DNA of 64,000 bases, taken from positions 1 through 64,000 of the forward strand of contig CAUYLG010062804.1 in assembly GCA_963573385.1 (NCBI GenBank), read 5' to 3'. The notes beneath the pieces are model-generated. The model did no database searches. It saw only the letters and a program-made list of their open reading frames with translations, and was not told where the DNA came from. The position numbers were made by a program, and so were the translations under genes. Below are positions 55,990 to 64,000 of the stretch, one piece after another (within the stretch, counting starts at the first letter, position 1; every line of letters starts with the position of its first letter). The DNA comes from Cacajao melanocephalus (lineage: Eukaryota > Chordata > Mammalia > Primates > Pitheciidae).

Positions 55990-56660
55990 CTCTTTTTTCT
56001 TTCATATTCGGAATGATTACTCAGCCCCATTGGATTTTTTCTCTTTAATATCTCATGAATCTGTTCCTTTTCCCTATCCTCACTGCTGCCATACTATTCC
56101 ATGTGTTAGTTTCCTTTCTCACCTGGGTTGTTGCATGAGCCTCATAACAGGTCATCCCTGCTTTCAGTCTTCCAGTCATTTTTTTTCACTGTAGCTACAG
56201 TAATCTAACACATTTGAGCTTTGTGACGTTTCATGGCCTTCTGAACTTCCTTTTTTTTTTTTATTGAAACTTTTGAACTTCACTTGGCTTTCAGGATTCT
56301 CATGATTTGGATCCCTGTTGACACTTGGCTGTCAGTGTGGTACTTCTAAGTTCCTTGTATTTCTCCCTGAAGTGGTCAGAGTTCCTTAAATCTGTGCCTG
56401 AGTACAGAAGCTTGTATGTGTCTGGAATACCTTTCCTAGTTTACTCCTTACCCTCACTTTTGTTTTCTTAACTCAGGCTTGTCTTTCAGGTCTCAGCCTA
56501 GGTGGTAGCTCTTGGAGAAAGCCCTCTGATACTTCAAGTCTGGGTTACATGGGCCTCCTTTTTGTGTCCTGAGCACTCCATGTTCTTTATTACCTTGTAA
56601 TTGCTTGGTTATTTGTCATCTCACCACATAGCGGTAAATGGACTGTCTTAAAAAATGATG
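55990..56660 (+). mobile_element. L2 LINE remnant, 3' half
   Basis: The L2 order is preserved: ctcacctgggttgttgcatg, aacaggtcatccctgctttc, ctggaatacctttcctagtt, cttgtctttcaggtctcagc, gagaaagccctctgatactt and ttattaccttgtaattgctt. No open frame survives. Confidence 0.8.
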
Positions 56661-57245
56661 TGATTTGCATGGAGTGTATTGAAAAGAGAATGAGATAGTA
56701 ATATTTGCTAGATCAAAGTTTTCTAAGCTAGAGAAGGTATATCGGGCCCTTTTATAGCCTGAATGAAAAATATCCTTTGATGTCTAAATTTTATCAATTC
56801 ATTTCTCTATTAGTTAGGACTTTTTGGAGTTCAAGTAACAGAAATACAGCTTGAAGGAGCCTGTAGGGGAAAAAGTTATTGGTTCATATAACCATATAAT
56901 AGACATTGTATGGATAGAGATAACCATGAAGAGCTAGGGTGGGAACTCGCTCATAGTTGGGACTTTTTCATACTTACACTCTGTGCATACTGGCTTCATT
57001 CCTTTTATTGCAAATATGCTTCTTCACATGGTGACACCTGGTTCCTGGCAGCACAGGGGTATCAACTAGAGCCGTGACCAAATCTAGCATTTGAGAGGAT
57101 AAGGTACTATGCCTAGTTCATTCTGGGTTGTGTGATACGCTCACTTACATGGCCAGGGATCTATTAGCAAAAAGCAGACCAGACCTCAGGTAGCGGAGGG
57201 GAAGCAGTTCTGGGCAGACATAAAGAATATCTACTTTAATTCTTT
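56661..57245. other. Non-Alu interval with old repeat
   Basis: From about 56807, gttcaagtaacagaaataca and gttattggttcatataacca match the old family also suspected near 39500. No exon supported. Confidence 0.45.
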
Positions 57246-57266
57246 TTAATTTTATCGTCTATGTAT

Positions 57267-57700
<434 letters not shown>

Positions 57701-57806
57701 AGATGTGGGATCTCACTGTGTTGCCTAGGCTGGCCTTGAACTTCTGAGGCTCCTGCCGCAGCCTCCCAAGGTGCTGGGACCACATGTGAGCCACTGTGCC
57801 TGGTCT
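57701..57806 (-). mobile_element. Alu left monomer, split part 2
   Basis: From agatgtgggatctcactgtg to gagccactgtgcctggtc. Confidence 0.87.
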
Positions 57807-58193
57807 TATCCACTGTAATTCTTAACCACCTTTCTGATTATGAATTTATTTTCGTAAGTACTTTATTTGTGGTAAAGAGATGCCCTGTATTACGGACCTG
57901 TGTATTCCAGGTACTAAAATCGTAAGTCCAGTATTTTAAAGAAGTTGGCCTTTTGGCTTGTGCTAGCTTATAAACAAGTATTATTGAGCTCTTGTTTGCT
58001 AAATAAAACACTTACCTGCCAGAAGCTTGCAGACTAGTAGTCTCAATAAGTAAATACAAAGATGCTAAGATAGATGCCTAGGGTGCGTTGGGAGCTGTGG
58101 CTAAATCATGCATTAAGATACTGGGAAACTTCCCTGAAGGAAAGTAAATTGATCCGAGAAATACTGGTTGGTTCGGTGTGATGGCTAGAGGCA
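57807..58193. other. Non-Alu interval, no gene seen
   Basis: Unique-looking, possibly with an L2-age repeat around 57970-58080 (cagaagcttgcagactagta). Confidence 0.45.
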
Positions 58194-58470
58194 CTTTTTT
58201 TGTTTTGTTTTGAGATGGATTCTGGGTCTGTCCCAGGCTGGAGTGCAGTGCAACCTCCACTTCCTGGGTTCAGGCAATTCTCCTGCCTCAGCCTCCCAAG
58301 TAGCTGGGATTACAGTCGTGCGCCAGCATGCATGGCTAATTTTTGTATTTTTAATAGAGACGGGGTTTCACCATGTTGGTCAGGCTGGTCTTGAACTCCT
58401 TACCTTGTGATCTGCCCACCTTGGCCTCCCAAAGTGCTGGGATTACAGGTGTGAGCTACCACACCCAGCT
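58194..58470 (-). mobile_element. Alu with short deletion
   Basis: GTTTT-type tail, then gagatggattctgggtctgt to gagctaccacacccagct. Confidence 0.94.
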
Positions 58471-59446
58471 GGGGTAGAGGGACTTTAAGGCAGATCATAT
58501 ATAAGGCACAGAGCTGTGAAATGGCCTTCCTTGTGTGGGAAACAAATAACTAGATGCAGGTGGAGTAGAGAGTACCTGATGGAAAGTAGAAGAGGAGGCT
58601 AAAGGTAGGTAAGGGACTATGTCATAGAATTCCTTGAATGTTTTACCACAGAGTTGGAACTTGATCTTGAAAGCTGTAGAGAGTCATTGAAGGAAATTTA
58701 AGCTGGATCTCTCAGGTTTGAAGTGCCCATGGAATATTCAAGTGGATATACCTGTCAAGCAGTTAACTATATTGGGATTTGGGAGAAGATTATCGAGTAG
58801 AGTCACACTTATAGGCATTGAAGCCATGGGTTTGGATGGACCTAGAAGAGGTGACTTGAACAAAAGATTAGAAACAGGACCTTAGCAAGCAATGACACTG
58901 AAAAAATAAGCAGAAGACAGGAAATCCATGACAGAGACCAAGAAGGGCCAGCCAGAGAAAAACCAGTAAATGCTGCTTGGGATGGGAGGATGGATTATAC
59001 TGGGTCAAGGAGTCAACAGAAAGAAGTTGAAACAGCATATATAAACTACTTTCATTTTAAGAAACTGAAACTATATAGGAAATAATAGGAGTTTGGTTAG
59101 TCTGATCATTATCAATTCTGTGTGCACAGAACATAAAATTTCTAGACAGTTTTTCCAATGCAGGAATTTCAATTTTGTAGCATTTTTAAGGACAAGTAGG
59201 AGAGGATGGAGGCTTTTTTGGTGGTGGTTGGGAAGAAAGAAACGATTGACTAGGGGGAATGGATATCATACATGCAGTCCCTGGGGAGTGCAAGTACCTA
59301 GTAGAGTATTTTACACATAGTTTCTGGACCTATAAAGATCCAGTAAAGCGTTTTTTTCAGGGGACCTAGAGTTAATAATTGATTATGTACTTGTAATTAA
59401 GTTTAGTTCATTTCTTAGGATTTCTATTTGTGATTTTCTTTTCTGT
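58471..59446. other. Alu-free interval, old repeat wording, no gene
   Basis: The segment 58540-58960 (gagttggaacttgatcttga, gagagtcattgaaggaaatt) resembles an old mammalian repeat also hinted at near 22200 and 43300. A 75-aa open frame at 59093 has no motif. Confidence 0.45.
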
Positions 59447-59744
59447 TTTTTTTTGAGATGGAGTCTCACTCTGTTGCCCAGGCTAGAGTGCAGTGGCACA
59501 ATCTTTGTTCACTGCAGCCTCTACCTTCCCGGTTTCCCGGTTCAAGCGATTCTCTTGCCTCAGGTACCCAAGTACCTGGGACTACAGGCATGTGCCACCA
59601 CATCCAGCTAATTTTTGTTTTTTAGTAGTGATGAGGTTTCACCATGTTGGCCAAGGCTGGTCTCAAACTTCTGACCTCAAGTGACCCACCTGCCTTGGCC
59701 TCCCAAAGTGTTGGGATTATAGGTGTGAGCCACTGCACCCAGCT
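59447..59744 (-). mobile_element. Alu, full length
   Basis: From tttttttgagatggagtctc to gagccactgcacccagct. Has a doubled tttcccgg. Confidence 0.95.
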
Positions 59745-59822
59745 CTGTTCTGTTATTGATTGTATCTCTTTTGAGTGAACATTCTCTTTCTCTGTTAAAT
59801 CACCTCCTCTCAATTTTTTTCT

Positions 59823-60184
59823 TTGTAGTTAAGCTCCTCATAGTTTTTTTAATTGTGGAAAAAAGTACAATATATTTACTATCTTAACCACTTTTAAGAG
59901 TACAGAACAGTAGTGTTAACTACGCTCATTGTTGTGCAGTTTTTTTCATCTTGCCAAACTGAAACTCTGTAGTCAGTGGACCCCTTTTGTCCCTCTTCCT
60001 ACTCCTTGGCAACCATGATTCTACTTTCTGTGTCTAGGATTCAACTACTGTAGATACCCCATTTAAGTAGAAACATGCAGCTTTTTGTCATTGTTATTGC
60101 TGTTTTTGGGGTGACTGGCTTATGCCACTTAGCATAATGTCCCTAAGGTTCATCCATGTTGCAGCATATGACTTGATTTCCTTT
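59823..60184 (-). mobile_element. Old L1 3' region, part 1
   Basis: ttaaccacttttaagagtac, actgaaactctgtagtcagt, caaccatgattctactttct and cacttagcataatgtcccta are classic antisense old-L1 text. Confidence 0.88.
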
Positions 60185-60466
60185 TTTTTTAAGAAAGGGT
60201 CTTGCTTCCAGGCTGGAGTGCAGTGGTATAATCATGACTCACTGCAGCCTTGACCTCCCTGGGCTCAAGCCATCCTCCCACCTCAGCCTTCTGAGTAGCT
60301 GGAACCACAGATGTGCACCACCATACCTAGATAATTTTTGTTATTTTTTTGTAGAAATGAAGTTTTGCCATGTTGACCAGGCTTGTCTTGAACTCCTGGG
60401 CTGAAGTTATCAGCCAGCCTTGGCCTTCCAAATGCTGGGATTACAGGCATGAGCCACTGTGCACTT
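60185..60466 (-). mobile_element. Alu nested in L1
   Basis: From tttttaagaaagggtcttgc to gcatgagccactgtgcac. L1 text resumes at once. Confidence 0.93.
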
Positions 60467-60800
60467 TTTAAAGGTTGAATAATATTCCATTGTATGTATG
60501 TACCACATTTTAAAAAAATTCATTCACCTGTTGATGGGCATTTAAGTTGCTTCTATCTCTTGAACTATTGTGAATAATGCTGTAATGAACATGCATGTGC
60601 AAATATCTATTTGAGATCCTGTTTTTAATTATTTTGGATATGTACCCTGAAGTGGAATTACTGGATCATATGATAATTATATTTTTAATTTTTTGAGGAA
60701 GTGCCATACACTTTGCATAGTGCCTGTGCCATTTTGTCTTCCTACCAGTAGTACACAAGAGTTCCAGTTTCTCTACATCTTTGCTAACCCTTTTAAAAAA
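60467..60800 (-). mobile_element. Old L1 3' region, part 2
   Basis: aggttgaataatattccatt, ctgttgatgggcatttaagt, gtgaataatgctgtaatgaa and gaagtggaattactggatca continue the L1 order into antisense ORF2. Confidence 0.9.
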
Positions 60801-60814
60801 ATTTTTTAAAATTA

Positions 60815-61103
60815 ATTATTTATTTTTTGAGATGGAGTTTCGCTCTTGATCCCAGTCTGGAGTGCAATGGCACGATCTCGGTTCACCGCAATCTCTGCCT
60901 CCTGGATTCCAGCAGTTCCCCTGCCTCAGCCTCCTGAGTAGCTGTGATTACAGGCATGTGCCACCACGCCTAGCTAATTTTTTGTATTTTTAGTAGAGAC
61001 GGGGTTTATTTATGTTGGTCAGGCTGGTCTTGAACTCCTGAACTCAAGTGATCTGCCTCCTTGGCCACTCAAAGTGCTGAGCATGAGCCACTGTGCCTGG
61101 CTG
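60815..61103 (-). mobile_element. Alu, full length
   Basis: ATTT-type tail, then gagatggagtttcgctcttg to gagccactgtgcctggct. Confidence 0.95.
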
Positions 61104-61610
61104 GTGTTTTTTTTTCTTTTAAATGCCAGATTTCAGTCAAGAGCTACCCATTGCGTTTGATTGTAATCTCTTGAGTCTTTTTTAATATATAGGTAGAACT
61201 GTCTCTTCTACCCATACACCTCTTTCTCTACTCTGCTTCTCCGTCCTTGTGGTATTGACCCATATGGTCTGTTGAGATGATTACATTTTATATTGCTGGT
61301 TGTTTCCTCATGGCATAGTATTACTTTCTTCCTCTATCCCCTGTATTTATTTCCTTTAAACTGGGAGTTAGATCTAAAGGTGTGAATAGACTTAGGTTAA
61401 ACAGTTTTGGAAGAGTACTTCGTTTAGTAATTCTGTGTACTTCCTTCCGTTTCTAGTTAAGAGGCATATAATGTCTAGTCCCACTATTTTGATGCTGTAT
61501 TTGATCACCAAGTTAATGTAGTGAGAACCTTATCATTTCATTATAAAGTTATGATTTTCTTTTTGCTTCTAGCAAGTAATCTGTAGAGTGGTACTTTGAT
61601 ATCAGGTAAA
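61104..61610 (-). mobile_element. Old LINE-type repeat, part 1 (family not assigned)
   Basis: gtttcctcatggcatagtat, cccctgtatttatttccttt, actgggagttagatctaaag and ggcatataatgtctagtccc keep the order of an old dispersed element, and it continues after the next Alus. Confidence 0.5.
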
Positions 61611-61892
61611 ATTTTTTTTTTTGAGATGGAGTTTTGCTCTCGTCACCCAGGCTGGAGTGCAATGGTGCGATCTTGGCCCACTGCAGCCTTCGCCTCCTGG
61701 GTTCAGGCAATTCTGCCTCAGCCTCTTGAGTAGCTGGGACTACAGGCACACCCCACAACACCAGGTAATTTTTGTAGTTTTAGTAGAGATGGGGTTTTAC
61801 CATGTTGGGCGGAATGGTCTTGATTTTCCTGATCCACCTGCCTTGGCCTCCCAAAGTGCTAGGATTACAGGCATCAGCCACTGCACCTGGCT
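61611..61892 (-). mobile_element. Alu, full length
   Basis: T run, then gagatggagttttgctctcg to cagccactgcacctggct. Confidence 0.94.
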
Positions 61893-62366
<474 letters not shown>

Positions 62367-62809
62367 AGGTCAATTTGTTTATCAACTTTTCACCTAATGA
62401 TTTTAGCATTAATTGATGATTCTTGATTAGCTGTTTAATTACAGGTGAAAAAATGGTTTTGGGTTCTGTTGTTCTTTTTACATTTAGTTTTGGGTTCTGT
62501 TGTTCTTTTTACATTTAGTAGCTAGCCACCATCTATAAAGGTAAGATTTCTCTCGTCAACTAAGGCTATTTCATTACCTAGAATTAGTGTTCTACTTAAA
62601 GGCAGAAGAAATGCTGAGTTATTTTTTTTTATATAGACATTTTCAGAGTGCAGTAGTCACCTCCAATGGCAGTAAGTACAGTCTTTCTTGTCTTCTCTGT
62701 TTGGAGTACCCTGTATATTATAAATATTATATACATTTTTGACTTTGATTTCTTGGGTGATTATAGTTTGATGTGAATTTGACTTTAATATATAACTTTT
62801 CTTTTACAG
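62367..62809. other. Old repeat, part 2, and intron end before candidate exon
   Basis: tcacctaatgattttagcat, taattgatgattcttgatta and aaggctatttcattacctag continue the element at 61104. Then come a 31-bp tandem duplication, a possible 25-nt microexon (62647-62671) and the pyrimidine-rich tract of the acceptor at 62809. Confidence 0.5.
62457..62518. repeat. Perfect tandem duplication, 2 x 31 bp
   Basis: Unit begins ttttgggttctgttgttctt and ends acatttag. The two copies are identical. Confidence 0.97.
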
Positions 62810-62906
62810 TAAGAAGACATGCTGGATATCAAGAAGAGCTGTAGAGTTTACATATATCAACCGTGGCCTTAATGAGCTTGTTGACAGCATCGATGCTAGA
62901 CAGACA
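62810..62906 (+). other. Candidate internal exon of an unnamed gene
   Basis: 97 nt. The acceptor is a pyrimidine-rich tract, acttttcttttacag, ending at 62809. The donor gtaagt at 62907-62912 is near-perfect though the exon ends in ACA. The segment is not repeat-derived. One of three frames stays open (SRRAVEF, GLNELVDSIDARQ), but linked to the best island donor it has no start codon. It also holds two later ATGs, the first opening a 17-codon upstream frame. Either a 5' untranslated exon or a coding exon of another transcript. I do not recognise the protein. Confidence 0.6.
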
Positions 62907-62950
62907 GTAAGTGTTACTAAAGTTGTAGAGTATGAATATTTTACACATAG

Positions 62951-63132
62951 TTTTTTGTTTGTTTTGAAATCGGGTCTCGCTCTATCATGTAGGCTAGAGT
63001 GCAGTGGTATGATGTTGGCTCACTTTAGCCTCAAACTCCTGGGCTCAAGTGATTCTCTCACCTCAGCCTCCCGAGTAGCTGGGACTAAGGTGCAAACCAC
63101 CACATCTGACTAATGTTTGTATTTTTTGATAG
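62951..63132 (-). mobile_element. Alu, split part 1
   Basis: From tttgttttgaaatcgggtct to cacatctgactaatgtttgt. Lies about 45 bases after the candidate exon. Confidence 0.9.
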
Positions 63133-63440
63133 GTTTTTTTTTTTTTTTTTTTTTTTGGTGACAGAGTCTTGCTCCGTTGCCCATGCTGGAGTGCAGTGGC
63201 ACAGTCTTGGCTCACTGCAACCTCTGTCTCCTGGGTTCATAGAATTTTTCTGCCTCAGCCTCCCAAGTAGCTGGAATTACAGATGTGTGCTACCATGCCT
63301 AGCTAATTTTTGTATTTTTAGTAGAGATGGGGGTCTCACCATGTTGGCCAAGCTGGTCTCAAACTCCTGACCTCAGGTGATCTATCCACCTTGGCCTCCC
63401 AAAGTGTTGGAATTACAGGCGTGAGCCACTGCACCCGGCC
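63133..63440 (-). mobile_element. Alu nested in Alu
   Basis: T run of about 22, then ggtgacagagtcttgctccg to gagccactgcacccggcc. Confidence 0.95.
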
Positions 63441-63559
63441 CAGAGATGGCGTTTTGTCATGTTGCCCAAGCTGGTCTTGAACTCCTTGGCTCAAGTGATC
63501 CACCTGCCTCAGCCTCCCAAAGTGCTGGGACAACAGGTGTGAACTACTACACCTGGTCT
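63441..63559 (-). mobile_element. Alu, split part 2
   Basis: From cagagatggcgttttgtcat to gaactactacacctggtc. Confidence 0.88.
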
Positions 63560-63768
63560 ACACGTAGGTTTCTAAGTTTTTACTTATATATTTGAGTGAC
63601 TTAAAAAACACCTCATGAGAAGGAAAATATAATCACAGATTTTGTTATTAGAATTTTCACAGCAGCTTATGGTGGCATAAAACATGTTGACTGAGAAAGC
63701 ATGAAGAACTGAATTGTGGTGTCAGTTTTCCTATTTAGCGAGTGTTTTCATTTCTTTGCTACTGCTGC

Positions 63769-64000
63769 TTTTTTTTTTTTTTTTGAGATGGAATCTCTCC
63801 CAGTTGCCCAAGCTGGAGTGCAATGGCATGATCTCAGCTCCCAGCAATCTCCGCCTCCCAGGTTCAAATGATTCTCCTGACTCAGCCTCCTGAGTGGCTG
63901 GGATTATAGACACCCGCCACCACACCTGGCTATATTTTGTATTTTTAGTAGAGATGGGGTTTTACCATGTTGGCCAGGCTGGTCTTGTACTCTTGACCTC
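63769..64000 (-). mobile_element. Alu, cut by window edge
   Basis: T run, then gagatggaatctctcccagt to ctggtcttgtactcttgacc, where the window stops. Confidence 0.94.

Noticed and set aside
62819..62872. 17-codon ATG frame in the candidate exon as a protein start
   Set aside because: It ends within the exon, so at most it is an upstream open frame.

Overview
The window reads as primate, almost certainly human, nuclear DNA. Alu SINEs of every age pack it in both orientations, and older L1, L2, MIR and DNA-transposon or LTR debris lies between them. I see no prokaryotic features and no long open reading frame with genuine coding character. Almost every open stretch is a shadow of an Alu, of a dinucleotide repeat or of the GC-rich island.

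Layout. The left edge opens inside a 7SL RNA pseudogene (1-91). From about 780 to 34750 the DNA is wall-to-wall Alu, in long same-strand runs (plus at 2915-4692, minus at 10441-14163, plus at 14894-17550), with many nested insertions whose target-site duplications can be read directly. L1 remnants lie at 20584, 21982 and 24404, and an LTR-like element cut up by Alus spans 27367-28663. At 34752-36134 (minus strand) is a processed pseudogene of ACOT7 (acyl-CoA thioesterase 7); its 15-bp target-site duplication also encloses Alus that landed in its A-tail. More Alus, MIR, L2 and L1 remnants follow to 46830.

The functional-looking part is on the right. An Alu-free stretch (46830-48200) leads into a roughly 1.5-kb CpG island (about 48200-49760) with GC boxes, ETS-like motifs and several splice donors, the best after 49313. 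About 13.5 kb downstream a 97-nt segment (62810-62906) has a good acceptor and a strong donor. I read this as the promoter, non-coding first exon, first intron and second exon of a plus-strand gene I cannot name. The interval between the two exons carries almost only minus-strand Alus, in contrast to the mixed left side.

No CRISPR, operon, phage or novel enzymatic system is present. The most interesting observations are the unassigned gene start, two short tandem duplications near it (35 bp at the island edge, 31 bp upstream of the exon), very small retroinsertions with target-site duplications, serial insertions that reuse one target word, and Alu tails converted to microsatellites.
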